A stretch of 64,000 nucleotides of DNA, taken from Actinoplanes sp. L3-i22. GTDB lineage: Bacteria; Actinomycetota; Actinomycetes; Mycobacteriales; Micromonosporaceae. Numbering within the stretch: position 1 is the first letter of the stretch; each line of letters opens with the position of its first letter. The notes under the pieces are model-generated. The model made no database searches. It was not told where the DNA came from and worked only from the letters and a program-made list of their open reading frames with translations. Below, one piece after another: positions 52,432 through 60,656 of this stretch. The position numbers were made by a program, and so were the translations under genes. The stretch spans positions 4,968,501-5,032,500 of the forward strand of contig NZ_AP024745.1 in NCBI RefSeq assembly GCF_019704555.1, in the 5' to 3' direction.

Positions 52432-53382
52432 GCCGGGACGGGCCGGCCGCCCCGTCCGGCGAGGCCGCATGTGGGCCGGCGGCGGGTCCGCGCCGGTGGG
52501 CGGTTCCACCGTCCAGCCCGGTGGGATCAGCACCACCGGGCACAGGCCGTGATGCCCGCGCCGGCGACCGTCGGCCGGACCGAGCAGGTCGGTGAGCTCA
52601 CCACGGCCACCGGTTCCGGCCACCAGCAGGCGGGCCCGCCGGGAAGCCCGGTCCAGGGTGTACGGCACGTCCAGGTCGGGTACGACCAGCGGCCGGACCG
52701 CGACCTGCGGCAACTGCCAGGAAAGCGCGGCCAGGGCCGCCGCCAGCGCGTCGGCAACCGCCCTGCGCTGCGGATCCTCGGCTTCGATCGGCAGCGGGTG
52801 TCGTCCGGCGCGGCCGGCCGGCCGGCGCCAGGCATGTACCGCGACCAGGTCGGCGCCGGTCTGCGCGGCCTGGGCGAACGCGTACCCGAGCGCGGGTTCT
52901 CCCGGCCGTGCCGAGACGCCGACGACGACCGGACCGTGTGCGTCGAAGCGCCCCCGGTGCACCAGCAGCGGACAGTGGCAGATCCGGGCGAGCGCGCGGG
53001 CGGTCGAACCCCAGTCCAACCGGTCGAGCTGGCCGTCCCGGTGCCCGATGACGACCAGTTCGGCGTCATGGGAGCACACGGCGAGCACGTCGGCGGGCAG
53101 CCCGGCGCTCATCCGGGTCTCCACGGGCGGCCCGGCCCCGGCCGCGGTGGCGTGGGCGGCCGCCTGCGCGAGCAGGCCGCTGCCCTCCGCCTGGCCGTGA
53201 TGGGGACCTCGGATGCGGAACCGGCCGCGATAACGTCCGGGCCAGGCGTGCACGATGAGCAGGCGGCAACCGCGGCGGGCCGCCTCGGTCGCGGCCAGAT
53301 CGACGGTCACCGTGCTGGTCAGGGTGCCGTCGACGCCGACCACGACGGTTCGGTGATCTTTCGACGTGAGGGCATTCTCCAT
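52423..53382 (-). CDS. Universal stress protein (divergent tandem USP)
   Basis: A 319-aa protein with two USP domains of lower conservation. Domain 1 starts VVVGVDGTLTSTVTVDLAATEAARRG and has GHRDGQLDRLDWGSTARA in place of the usual glycine motif. Domain 2 has GTGGRGELTDLLGPADGRRRG. A Pro/Arg-rich tail of about 40 residues (PPTGADPPPAHMRPRR) is unusual for USPs. ATP binding is doubtful. The ATG at 53382 shares the DosR-type box 53441-53454 with the small membrane protein gene on the other strand. Confidence 0.85.
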   Translation of the reverse strand: MENALTSKDHRTVVVGVDGTLTSTVTVDLAATEAARRGCRLLIVHAWPGRYRGRFRIRGPHHGQAEGSGLLAQAAAHATAAGAGPPVETRMSAGLPADVLAVCSHDAELVVIGHRDGQLDRLDWGSTARALARICHCPLLVHRGRFDAHGPVVVGVSARPGEPALGYAFAQAAQTGADLVAVHAWRRPAGRAGRHPLPIEAEDPQRRAVADALAAALAALSWQLPQVAVRPLVVPDLDVPYTLDRASRRARLLVAGTGGRGELTDLLGPADGRRRGHHGLCPVVLIPPGWTVEPPTGADPPPAHMRPRRTGRPARPGGT

Positions 53383-53440
53383 GACCGTACGTTATGGAGT
53401 CTTCACCGCAGGCCGATACGGCCGGTGGTCCGGCATGCGC

Positions 53441-53454
53441 GGGCCGATGAGCCC
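53441..53454 (+). promoter_or_regulatory. DosR-type box between divergent genes
   Basis: GGGCC-GATG-AGCCC, 58 bp from the USP start (minus) and 52 bp from the small membrane protein start (plus). Confidence 0.5.
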
Positions 53455-53506
53455 TGACAGCCCGGTGCCGGCCGGTCGACGATGGAGGCAGGGAAGGAGC
53501 ACGGCC

Positions 53507-53734
53507 ATGATCTACGCCTACCCGCACTTCATGCCGACCGGATCCGGATGGGCCGGCATCGTCATCCCGCTTCTGCTGGCGGTCGCCGTGGCCGGCCTGA
53601 TGGCCTTCTGGCCGGCGCACCACGACAGCGGCGCCGACCCGGAGCGGAGACCCGGCTCACGGTCCGCCGGTGGCGAGACCGGCATCGGTGAGCACGAGCG
53701 GCACCCCCGGACGCCCCAGGCGGCCCATCGCTGA
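53507..53734 (+). CDS. Small single-span membrane protein
   Basis: A 75-aa protein; the ATG at 53507 follows GGGAAGGAG. Residues 13-34 form one membrane helix (GWAGIVIPLLLAVAVAGLMAFW). The C-terminal 40 residues are hydrophilic, with many charged and histidine residues. No family recognised. A DosR-type box lies upstream and the hypE remnant directly downstream, so it may once have headed or preceded a hydrogenase operon. Confidence 0.6.
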   Translation: MIYAYPHFMPTGSGWAGIVIPLLLAVAVAGLMAFWPAHHDSGADPERRPGSRSAGGETGIGEHERHPRTPQAAHR

Positions 53735-53739
53735 GCGGC

Positions 53740-54033
53740 AGCCGTCGCCGTCGCTTACGTCGTGGAGGAGGGCCTGCCGATCGACGATCTGCGGCGGGTG
53801 GCGGCCTCGGTAGGGGCCGCGGGCCCGGGCGGCCGGTGTCGCGGTGGTCACCGGCGACACCAAGGCGGTCGGACGCGGTGCCGGCCGCGATGCCGGCCCC
53901 GGTGCCGGAGGGCGCCGGCGCGGTCCGCATCGGCGAGGTGTACGTGGACGGGCCGGTGGCGGTGCGCACCGCGGTCGGCTCGCGGCGGGTGCTGGACATG
54001 CCGCTCGGCGAGCAGCTACCCCGGATCTGCTGA
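53740..54033 (+). pseudogene. hypE: Remnant of hydrogenase maturation gene hypE
   Basis: Three short pieces in three frames match HypE in order. From 53740 the reading AYVVEEGLPIDDLRRVAAS matches the HypE core helix. After a shift near 53815 comes AAGVAVVTGDTKAVGRG, matching the conserved VVTGDTKVV motif. After loss of some 200 residues comes the C-terminus RIGEVYVDGPVAVRTAV, SRRVLDMPLGEQLPRIC and TGA. The C-terminal PRIC with a terminal cysteine is the hallmark of HypE, whose Cys is converted to thiocyanate to supply CN ligands for [NiFe]-hydrogenase. Two frameshifts and an internal deletion make it non-functional. Confidence 0.75.
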
Positions 54034-54248
54034 GCCGGCGGGGACCCAGGCGCAAAGGTAGTCGACCGACTTGACCTCGGCGGGTTCCGGTCAGATCGAG
54101 GCGCTCGGTGGCGTCGCTTCTGGACACGGTGCATCCCAGGGTTGTTCCTTCGGCAAGCCTGGCATCCACGGGACTGCCGACGGCAGATTCGAAGGAAGGC
54201 AGTGCGGCCGACATTCGTCACGTAGCAAGGCTTCCGATGGGCGGGTGC

Positions 54249-55862
54249 TCACCAGGAGACGCGGCGGCGAGCGGCGACCAGCAGACCGAGCACTGTCCAG
54301 GCTGCCAGCACCGCGAGGTGGCCGGCCGCGAACCCGGGACCGGTCACGGCCGGATCGGTGGCGGCCAGCACCGCACGCAGCAGGTGGCGCAGTGGAAGGA
54401 CGTTCGCGGCGGTGGTGAGCCAGCCCGGTAGCGGCTGGTCGCCGACGACGAAGATCTCCGAGGCGAAGCAGAGCGGCAGGAGCGTGCCGAGCGTGACGGC
54501 GATGAGCGAGCGGGCCGCCGGCATGAGCGTGACGATCGCCAGGCCGAGCGCGGCGAAGCAGAGCGAGCCGGCGACGATCGCCAGCAACAGCGCCGGGAGC
54601 CGCACCAGGTCCAGCCGGACCCCGAGGAAGCCGACGCCGACCGCGGTGAGCAGGACGGCGGCCAGGGCCGAGACGACCAGCGCGGCGCAGAGCCGCCCGG
54701 CGAAGTACCAGCGGAATCGCAACGGAGTGGCCCGCAGCCGTTTGAGGACGCCGGCCGAGCGGGCCGCGACCACCGACTCCGGCAGGTTGACGTACGCGGT
54801 GAGCGCCGCCGTATAGGCGATCATTGCGGCGTACAGGTACTGGGCCAGCGCCATCCCGTGTACCCGGCCACCGCCGAACACCGCCGGGAACAGCGCCAGC
54901 AGCAGAGCCGGGAAGGCCACCGAGAAGAACACGCCGAGCATGTCACGGCTCTGGCCCAGCAGGGCGTACGCGATCTGCCCGGACAACAGCGCCGGCGCGG
55001 ACCGGCGCTGCCGGATCGGCGGCGACAGCCGCACCGGCGCCGGTGCGGCCGGCTCGGGGACCGTCCTCGGCGCCCGGACGCCGCGCGGCTGCCAGGCGAA
55101 CCACCTGCCCGCTACCAGGGCACCGGCCACCGCCCAGACCACGAGCACGGTGAGGTGCCCGGGGGAGAAGCCGTACCCGGGGGTGGGTTCGAAGGTCTCG
55201 GCCATGGCCCGCGCGAAGTGCTTCAGCGGCAGCGCCGAGCCGAGCCCCTGCATCCAGCCGGGCAGGGTGACCCCGGCCAGGAAGACGTCCGAGAGGTAGG
55301 CCAGGGAGATCAGCAGCCCCTGCGCCAGCGACTGCGCGGCCAGGACGGTACGGGTCAGCGCGGCCAGCGCCAGCCCGAGCGCCGCACAACAGCAGGTGCC
55401 CAGCAGCAGGGTGATCAGCATGGCCGGCACCTTGCGCCCGATGATCTGCACGTCGTACGCGAGCACGCCCACCGTGGTCAGCAGCAGCACGGCGAGCCCG
55501 GCGGCGAGGACCGCCGCGGCGATCCGGGATGCGAGCACGGTGCGCGCCGCGACCGGGGTGGCCCGCAGGCGCAGCAGCACGCCGCTCTCCCGCAGGCTCG
55601 CCGTATCCGCGGCGACCAGCACGAACGACGCCTGGGCGGCGCCGAAGACGGCGAACGGCGAGACCAGGTACTGCACGATCGGGACGCCGTCCTCGGTGCG
55701 CTGGTCACCGATGATCGCGGCCAGGATGATCAGGAAGGCGAGCGGGAACACGAGGGTGAAGAACGCCGCGACCGGGTTGCGGGTGAAGGCGAGCACGGCG
55801 TGCCCGGTCAGCGCCCACATCGCGGAGCGCGGCCGCGCCCGGCGCTCAGCCAGGACGGTCAT
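54249..55862 (-). CDS. ABC-2 type transporter permease (two fused permease modules)
   Basis: A 537-aa protein with about twelve membrane helices in two homologous halves. Each half has an ABC-2 permease pattern: FTRNPVAAFFTLVFPLAFLIIL / SRDMLGVFFSVAFPALLLALF, then VLLRLRATPVAARTVLASR / VLKRLRATPLRFRWYFAGR, then LPGWMQGLGSALPLKHFARAM / LPGWLTTAANVLPLRHLLRAV. A single fused chain would therefore supply both transmembrane halves of an exporter. The start overlaps the ATPase gene by 17 nt. The substrate is unknown (drug, lipid or polysaccharide are typical). I see no DosR-type box directly before it. Confidence 0.88.
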   Translation of the reverse strand: MTVLAERRARPRSAMWALTGHAVLAFTRNPVAAFFTLVFPLAFLIILAAIIGDQRTEDGVPIVQYLVSPFAVFGAAQASFVLVAADTASLRESGVLLRLRATPVAARTVLASRIAAAVLAAGLAVLLLTTVGVLAYDVQIIGRKVPAMLITLLLGTCCCAALGLALAALTRTVLAAQSLAQGLLISLAYLSDVFLAGVTLPGWMQGLGSALPLKHFARAMAETFEPTPGYGFSPGHLTVLVVWAVAGALVAGRWFAWQPRGVRAPRTVPEPAAPAPVRLSPPIRQRRSAPALLSGQIAYALLGQSRDMLGVFFSVAFPALLLALFPAVFGGGRVHGMALAQYLYAAMIAYTAALTAYVNLPESVVAARSAGVLKRLRATPLRFRWYFAGRLCAALVVSALAAVLLTAVGVGFLGVRLDLVRLPALLLAIVAGSLCFAALGLAIVTLMPAARSLIAVTLGTLLPLCFASEIFVVGDQPLPGWLTTAANVLPLRHLLRAVLAATDPAVTGPGFAAGHLAVLAAWTVLGLLVAARRRVSW

Positions 55863-56766
55863 CGGGACCCTCCTCCTCGGTGAGTGCGAGGTAGACGTCC
55901 TCCAGCGTCGGTGGGCTGACAGCCAGGTCCGGCAGGTCGACCCGGTGCTCGTGGGCCCACCCGGTCAGCCGCCACGTGTCGGCGACCGGATCCCGCGAGG
56001 ACACCTGGGCCGTCGCGCCGAGTACCTCGAGCGGCGCGCTGAGCGAGGGCATGCCGGCGGCACCGAATTCCGGCGTCCGGGCGAACGTGATCATGGTGGG
56101 TAGCTTGCTGCCGGCGCGCAGGTCCTCCGGGGAGCCGGCGGCGAGCAGCCGCCCGGCCCGCATCACGGCGACCCGTTCGGCGAGCCGTTGCGCCTCCTCG
56201 AGGTAGTGCGTGGTCAGCAGGATCGTGGTGCCGAGCCGGCGCAGGTCGGCGATCAGCTCCCAGGCGTGGCGGCGGGCGGCCGGGTCGAAGCCGGTCGTCG
56301 GCTCGTCGAGAAAGAGCAACTCGGGCGCGCCGGCCAGGCCGAGGGCCAGGTCCAGGCGCCGCCGCTGGCCGCCGGAGAGCCCCTTGACCCGGGTGCTCCG
56401 TTTGTCACCGAGCCCGACCAGGGCGATCAGCTCGTCCGGGTCGTGGCCGTGCGGGTACAGCCGGGTCTGGAGCCGGACCAGCTCCCGCACGGTGAACTCC
56501 TCCTCGAATCCGGCCGACTGCAGCACCACACCGATCCGGGCGCGGTACGCCGGCCCACCGGTCGCCGGGTCGTGGCCGAGCACGCTCACCGTGCCCGCGT
56601 CGCGGGTGCGATATCCCTCCAGGATCTCCACCGTGGTCGTCTTGCCCGCCCCGTTCGGGCCGAGCAGCGCGAAGATCTCTCCGGTGCCCACCGCGAAGCT
56701 GACGCCGTCCACGGCCCGCACCGATCCGTATACCCGGGTCAACCCGTCTACCTCGATGGCGGCCAT
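55846..56766 (-). CDS. ABC transporter ATP-binding protein
   Basis: A 306-aa ATPase for the fused permease downstream. Walker A is GPNGAGKTTT, the signature is LSGGQRRRLDLALG, Walker B is LLFLDEPTTGF, and the H-loop is TTHYLEEAQ. The C-terminal 80 residues (ITFARTPEFGAAGMPSL...) are the DrrA/CcmA-type accessory region. The first 17 nt of the permease gene overlap its 3' end. Such systems typically export hydrophobic compounds. A DosR-like site at 56825 lies in the divergent spacer. Confidence 0.9.
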   Translation of the reverse strand: MAAIEVDGLTRVYGSVRAVDGVSFAVGTGEIFALLGPNGAGKTTTVEILEGYRTRDAGTVSVLGHDPATGGPAYRARIGVVLQSAGFEEEFTVRELVRLQTRLYPHGHDPDELIALVGLGDKRSTRVKGLSGGQRRRLDLALGLAGAPELLFLDEPTTGFDPAARRHAWELIADLRRLGTTILLTTHYLEEAQRLAERVAVMRAGRLLAAGSPEDLRAGSKLPTMITFARTPEFGAAGMPSLSAPLEVLGATAQVSSRDPVADTWRLTGWAHEHRVDLPDLAVSPPTLEDVYLALTEEEGPDDRPG

Positions 56767-56824
56767 GTCCCCAGCCTTACCCTCCGGCCGGCGCCCGGGG
56801 CAGCGCGCAAGGACCTGCCGTGGC

Positions 56825-56838
56825 GGGTCGTTCGGCCG
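56825..56838 (+). promoter_or_regulatory. DosR-type box (imperfect)
   Basis: GGGTC-GTTC-GGCCG, 36 bp before the membrane protein at 56874 and 59 bp from the divergent ABC ATPase. Confidence 0.4.
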
Positions 56839-56873
56839 CTGCCGGCGACGGCGCGCCGATCCACGATGAAGGT

Positions 56874-57539
56874 ATGCGGAACTCGGTTCCCGGCGAGGTC
56901 TGGCCGGCGTGGGTGGCGACCGTGACGGTGGCCGAGTTCGCCGGCTTCGCGGTGCCCGCCACGGCTGGGGCGCTCACCGCCTGGTCGGCGGCGCCCGTCG
57001 CCGCCGGGACCCTGCTCATGGCCGGTGCGGTGGAGGGCATGCTGCTCGGCTGGGGGCAGGCGGTGGTGCTGCGGCGGGTGCTGTCCGGATTTCCGGTACG
57101 GCGCTGGGCCACGGTCACCGCGGCGGCGGCGGTTCTCGCCTATGGAATCGGTCTGCTTCCGTCGAGTTTCGCCGGCGTGTGGCCGCACTGGCCGCTCGCG
57201 CTGCTGATCCCGGTCGCCGTGCTGCTCGGCCTGGCCCTGCTCAATTCCGTCGGGGTGGCGCAGTGGACGGTACTGCGCCACCTCGTCCCGCGACCCGGCC
57301 GGTGGGTGCTCGCCAGCGCGTGCGGCTGGCTGGCCGGGCTCACGGTCTTTCTGGCCTTCACCATGCCGCTGTGGCACCCGGGCCAGGCGCTCGGCGTGGT
57401 GATCCTGATCGGTGTCGCCGGCGGGCTGCTGATGGCGGGCACCATGGCGGCCGTCACCGGGGTGGTGGTGCGTTCCTGGAGCCGGACGAGCCCGACCGAA
57501 CTCGGGCCGGCTCCACGACCGGGGGGTGTGCGGCGATGA
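56874..57539 (+). CDS. Multispanning membrane protein of unknown function
   Basis: A 221-aa protein with about six hydrophobic helices (for example AVPATAGALTAW, YGIGLLPSS, LALLIPVAVLLGLALLNSVGVAQW and VVILIGVAGGLLMAGTMAAVTG). The WTVLRHLVPRPGRWVLASACGWLAG stretch is typical of small actinobacterial membrane proteins with a Q-W-x-V-L-R motif. I prefer the ATG at 56874 over an upstream GTG because hydrophobic homology starts there, although the ribosome site is weak. Its stop overlaps the next gene (ATGA), so the two are translated as a pair. Confidence 0.75.
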   Translation: MRNSVPGEVWPAWVATVTVAEFAGFAVPATAGALTAWSAAPVAAGTLLMAGAVEGMLLGWGQAVVLRRVLSGFPVRRWATVTAAAAVLAYGIGLLPSSFAGVWPHWPLALLIPVAVLLGLALLNSVGVAQWTVLRHLVPRPGRWVLASACGWLAGLTVFLAFTMPLWHPGQALGVVILIGVAGGLLMAGTMAAVTGVVVRSWSRTSPTELGPAPRPGGVRR

Positions 57540-57967
57540 GCGTGCCACCTGTCGTCGTCGGCGTCATCGGTGCGGATCCGGCCGAGACGGCGCTGCGGTA
57601 CGGCTTCGAGGAGGCCGGCCGGCGCGGTGCCCCGCTGACCGTCGTCGGCGCCGGCCCGGCGTCCGCGGAGGAGGACATGCACCTGATCGACCTGGTGAGC
57701 CGGTGGTCCGGGAAGTACCCGGAGGTCGTGGTGAGCCTGACGGCGCGTCGCACCGTGGACGCCGTGATCACGCTGGCCGCCGCGAGCCGCCGGGCCGGGC
57801 TGCTGGTGCTGGAGGCCGGAGCGACGCCGCGCACGGCGGCCTCCGTCGCCGCGCTGGCCCGCCGGGCGCACTGCGGGCTGCGGATCGTCGGCGGTCCCGC
57901 CGTGGCGCTGACGGCGTGCCGCCTGCGGGGAGGCCGGATGGCCCGGCCCTGCCCGGCCGGCAGGTGA
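57536..57967 (+). CDS. Degenerate single-domain universal stress protein
   Basis: A 143-aa protein whose ATG overlaps the membrane gene stop by 4 nt. It follows the USP fold (PPVVVGVIGADPAETALRYGFEEAGRRGAPLTVVGAGP; VDAVITLAAASRRAGLLVLEAG; AHCGLRIVGG) but the Gly-rich ATP loop is replaced by GATPRTAASVAALARR. Nucleotide binding is therefore unlikely. It may sense a membrane partner, since it is coupled to the membrane protein upstream. Confidence 0.75.
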   Translation: MSVPPVVVGVIGADPAETALRYGFEEAGRRGAPLTVVGAGPASAEEDMHLIDLVSRWSGKYPEVVVSLTARRTVDAVITLAAASRRAGLLVLEAGATPRTAASVAALARRAHCGLRIVGGPAVALTACRLRGGRMARPCPAGR

Positions 57968-57977
57968 CCTGCGGCCC
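57964..57977 (+). promoter_or_regulatory. DosR-type box overlapping a stop codon
   Basis: GTGAC-CTGC-GGCCC, 70 bp before the 2TM protein. It includes the TGA of the preceding USP-like gene. Confidence 0.5.
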
Positions 57978-58047
57978 TGCCCGCCCCACCGGTTCCCGGG
58001 TGACGGTGGGGGTACGGACCCGCGCCGAGGAGAGAAGGTGGACCACC

Positions 58048-58344
58048 ATGACGACGACGTCCGGTGTCCCGGCCGCGCATCCATCGGGAGACCTGCGCCA
58101 GACCGCGCTCACCCGTCTACGGAAACGCCGTGAGCTGCAGGCGCATGTGCTGGCCTACGTGCTGTCGAACCTGTTCCTGGTGACCATCTGGTGGCTGACC
58201 ACGCCGGATGGCTTCTTCTGGCCGATGTTCCCGCTGTTCGGCTGGGGTATCGGCGTCGCGTTCCACGCCTGGGACGTGCTGGTCGGCCCTGAGCCCTCCG
58301 AGGACGCCGTCCGGGCCGAGATGGACCGGCTCAGCAAACCGTGA
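58048..58344 (+). CDS. 2TM domain protein
   Basis: A 98-aa protein; the ATG at 58048 follows GAGAGAAGG. After a 25-residue polar start come RLRKRRELQAHVLAYVLSNLFLVTIWWLTTPDGFFWPMFPLFGWGIGVAFHAWDVLV, the complete 2TM domain: two helices joined by a short Trp/Pro-rich turn. This domain is found alone or next to sensor kinases; its role is unknown. A DosR-type box is present upstream. Confidence 0.85.
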   Translation: MTTTSGVPAAHPSGDLRQTALTRLRKRRELQAHVLAYVLSNLFLVTIWWLTTPDGFFWPMFPLFGWGIGVAFHAWDVLVGPEPSEDAVRAEMDRLSKP

Positions 58345-58437
58345 CCGGGCGTGGCCAGGACCAGTACTGCGGACGCGGCGGCTGTTGCCGGCCGCGTCCG
58401 GGACTGCTGGTCCGGCGGCCCGCCGCCGCGCCGGGCA

Positions 58438-58451
58438 GGGCCGAAAGCCCT
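58438..58451 (-). promoter_or_regulatory. DosR-type box (variant)
   Basis: On the minus strand AGGGCTTTCGGCCC, identical to the site at 27347-27360. It is 240 bp from the next start codon, so its target is unclear. Confidence 0.4.
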
Positions 58452-58622
58452 TGACCGCCCGGCCGGATCGCGGCCTTGTGGGATCGGCCGGTGCCGCGGA
58501 TAGCCCCGCGTCCGACGGCCACTGCGGCAACCGGGCCGGACGGCCCGCGAACAGGTCCAACAGCACTGTCGCGGACGGTGGATCCGCGATGACATGGAGT
58601 CAGGAGCGCCGGTAACGTCGCC

Positions 58623-58647
58623 GGCGCCCCGGCCTTTTCGGGGCGCC
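58623..58647. terminator. Hairpin upstream of a USP gene
   Basis: GGCGCCCCG (58623-58631) pairs with CGGGGCGCC (58639-58647) across GCCTTTT. It may end the 2TM transcript or lie in the leader of the USP gene, whose start is 44 bp further on. Confidence 0.45.
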
Positions 58648-58691
58648 GCGACAGTTCCCGCGCGCACAGGCGGATGGGTCGGGAGGCGGTC

Positions 58692-59603
58692 ATGAGCGAC
58701 CTCGACAAGTTCAATGTGGAGCAGCAGGCTCGGCAACGAGCCGGTGACCCGCATCGGATATCGCCCTACCACGAGATGATCAACCGATACCTCAGGACCT
58801 TCTCGTACGTCGATCCGTATGTCCCGGCACCCGCGAGGACGCCGGTCGCCGCGGCCCGGCCCGCCGCGGACCCGGCCACCGCGGGCACGGTGATCGTCGG
58901 CGTGGACGACATGCCCACCAGCCACGTCTCCGTCGATCAGGCGGCGATCGAGGCCGAGCTGCACGGGGCCGCGCTGCTGATCGTGCACGCCGGAGCGCCG
59001 CCCCGCGATCCCCGGCTGCTGGAGCACCTCACCGAGCGGGTGCGTTCGTTCGCCCCGTCGGTCCCGGCAACGACTCAGGTCACCGTCGGGATGAGCCCGG
59101 CCGAGCTGCTGCTGGCGGCGGCCGGCGCCACCGATCTGATCGTGGTCGGGCACCGGCACGGCCGGGCCCGGGGCGCGCTGCGGCGTAGCGTTGCGGACCA
59201 CGTGGCGGCCGAGCACACCGGCCCGGTGCTGGTGGTGCGGGAGCCCGGCTGGCCACCGGGGCCGGAGCTGGCCACCCGGCCACTGGTGGTCGGGGCGAAC
59301 GGCTCCGCCGCCTCCACCCGCGCGTCCGAGTTCGCCGTGCAGGAGGCGAAGGCCCGCGGTTGCGACATCGTGCGGCTGCGCGTCACTAAGGAACCCGTCG
59401 AGGAACTGGATCGCACGGATCGGATCGGCGGCGTGACCGTCCGGAGCCGGACCGTGGCCGGGAACCCGGTGAACGAGATCGTTGACGCCTCCAGCCGGGC
59501 CGCCGCGGTGGTGCTGGGCCGGTCCGCCGGCCGCGGCCGGCTCAGCTCGGTAGACCGGGCGGTCCTGCACCACGCCCACTGCCCGATCTTCTTCGTCGGC
59601 TGA
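58692..59603 (+). CDS. Universal stress protein with N-terminal extension
   Basis: A 303-aa protein. The ATG at 58692 follows GGGAGGCGG. A 60-residue N-terminal extension (DKFNVEQQARQRAGDPHRI, YHEMINRYLRTFSYVDPYV) is not part of a USP domain and may tether the protein to a partner. Two USP domains follow (about 68-195 and 200-303). The first has VIVGVDDMPTSHVSVDQAAIEA and GHRHGRARGALRRSVADHV; the second has GRSAGRGRLSSVDRAVLHHAHCPIFFVG. Neither glycine motif is canonical. Confidence 0.86.
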   Translation: MSDLDKFNVEQQARQRAGDPHRISPYHEMINRYLRTFSYVDPYVPAPARTPVAAARPAADPATAGTVIVGVDDMPTSHVSVDQAAIEAELHGAALLIVHAGAPPRDPRLLEHLTERVRSFAPSVPATTQVTVGMSPAELLLAAAGATDLIVVGHRHGRARGALRRSVADHVAAEHTGPVLVVREPGWPPGPELATRPLVVGANGSAASTRASEFAVQEAKARGCDIVRLRVTKEPVEELDRTDRIGGVTVRSRTVAGNPVNEIVDASSRAAAVVLGRSAGRGRLSSVDRAVLHHAHCPIFFVG

Positions 59604-59611
59604 GCGATGCC

Positions 59612-59625
59612 GGGCCGATGGGCGC
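59612..59625 (+). promoter_or_regulatory. DosR-type box (imperfect)
   Basis: GGGCC-GATG-GGCGC, 44 bp before the PspC gene. Confidence 0.35.
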
Positions 59626-59669
59626 CCGCCCACCGGCCCGGCGTTCCTACTCGCTGGAGGTGGCCTGCC

Positions 59670-60074
59670 ATGGTGACGCCGTCGCACAGTGGCCCGCGGA
59701 CGCTGCGCCGCAGCCGGTCGGATCGGGTGATCGGCGGGGTCTGCGCCGGGCTCGGCCGGTATTTCGACGTCGACCCGGTGCTGCTGCGGATCGTCGCGGT
59801 GGCCCTCGCCCTGGCGAGCGGGGCCGGTGCGCTGGCCTACGTCATCGCCTGGATCGTCGTCCCGGACGACGACGGCGGACCGGAACCGGCCGGGCCGAGG
59901 CCCCCGGCCGGCCTGCTGACCTGGTATCTCGGTCTGGTGCTGATCGCGCTGGGCGGCGTGCTGCTGCTGCGTCTGTTCGTGCCGTGGCTCGCCTTCGAGA
60001 TGGTCTGGCCGGCGATCGTCGTCGTCGGCGGGATCCTGGTGCTGATCGCCGCGACCCGGGACCGGCGGCCGTGA
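59670..60074 (+). CDS. PspC domain protein
   Basis: A 134-aa membrane protein; the ATG at 59670 follows CTGGAGG. Residues 10-68 are a PspC domain (RTLRRSRSDRVIGGVCAGLGRYFDVDPVLLRIVAVALALASGAGALAYVIAWIVVPDD). The rest has two further hydrophobic helices. PspC domains act in the envelope-stress response as membrane partners of PspA-like or sensor proteins. It is cotranscribed at most with the flavodoxin gene, which has its own DosR-type box. Confidence 0.88.
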   Translation: MVTPSHSGPRTLRRSRSDRVIGGVCAGLGRYFDVDPVLLRIVAVALALASGAGALAYVIAWIVVPDDDGGPEPAGPRPPAGLLTWYLGLVLIALGGVLLLRLFVPWLAFEMVWPAIVVVGGILVLIAATRDRRP

Positions 60075-60103
60075 GGAGCACCGGGCGGGCCGGTGGCTGA
60101 GTG

Positions 60104-60117
60104 GGGACCTTGTGCCC
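60104..60117 (+). promoter_or_regulatory. DosR-type box
   Basis: GGGAC-CTTG-TGCCC, 50 bp before the flavodoxin gene. Confidence 0.55.
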
Positions 60118-60167
60118 TGACCGCCGTTGGTGTGGCGGAGCAGGATCGGATCAGGGAGGTGGCTGCG

Positions 60168-60656
60168 ATGGCACGCATTCTCGTGGCCTTTGCCACCAGG
60201 AAGGGATCCACTCGCGAGGTGGCCGAGATGGTGGCGACCGTCGCCACCGCGGACGGGGCGGACGTGGTGCTGACGCCGGCCCGGGCCGTCGGTGAACCGC
60301 TGGGGCAGTGGGATCTGATCATTCTCGGCGCTCCACTCTATTCCGGACGCTGGCATCCCGACGCCCGCAGGTTCCTGCGGCGGCACCGCGACGAGCTGGG
60401 CGCGATACCGGTCGCCGTGTTCGGGATGGGGCCGCGCCGCGACGACGAGGAGGCCTGGCGCAGCAGTTCGGACCAGCTCGGCCGGGCGCTGGCCCGCCGC
60501 CCGTGGCTGGTGCCGGTCAGCGTCGGCGTGTTCGGCGGCGCCGACCCGCCGGGCCGGAGGTATCCCCGGCGTGATCTGCGGGACTGGACCGCCATCGCGG
60601 AGTGGACCCGCAAGGTGCTGGTGATGACCGGTGACGGGGCGGGGGAGGACCACTGA
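60168..60656 (+). CDS. Flavodoxin-domain protein (HemG-like)
   Basis: A 162-aa flavodoxin-fold protein. The ATG at 60168 follows GGGAGG. FMN-binding features are the phosphate loop ATRKGSTREVAEMVA, and LIILGAPLYSGRWHPDARRFLRRHRDEL, the isoalloxazine-contact region. The overall layout resembles the menaquinone-dependent protoporphyrinogen oxidase HemG rather than electron-transfer flavodoxins. It could transfer electrons to quinone under low oxygen. Its TGA overlaps the ATG of the alpha/beta hydrolase (TGATG), so the two are coupled. Confidence 0.85.
   Translation: MARILVAFATRKGSTREVAEMVATVATADGADVVLTPARAVGEPLGQWDLIILGAPLYSGRWHPDARRFLRRHRDELGAIPVAVFGMGPRRDDEEAWRSSSDQLGRALARRPWLVPVSVGVFGGADPPGRRYPRRDLRDWTAIAEWTRKVLVMTGDGAGEDH

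Larger units (their letters stand above)
58345..58691. other. Non-coding stretch between the 2TM and USP genes
   Basis: About 347 bp without a credible gene. It holds a DosR-type variant box at 58438 and a hairpin at 58623. The short ORFs within it have no protein-like sequence. Confidence 0.45.
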
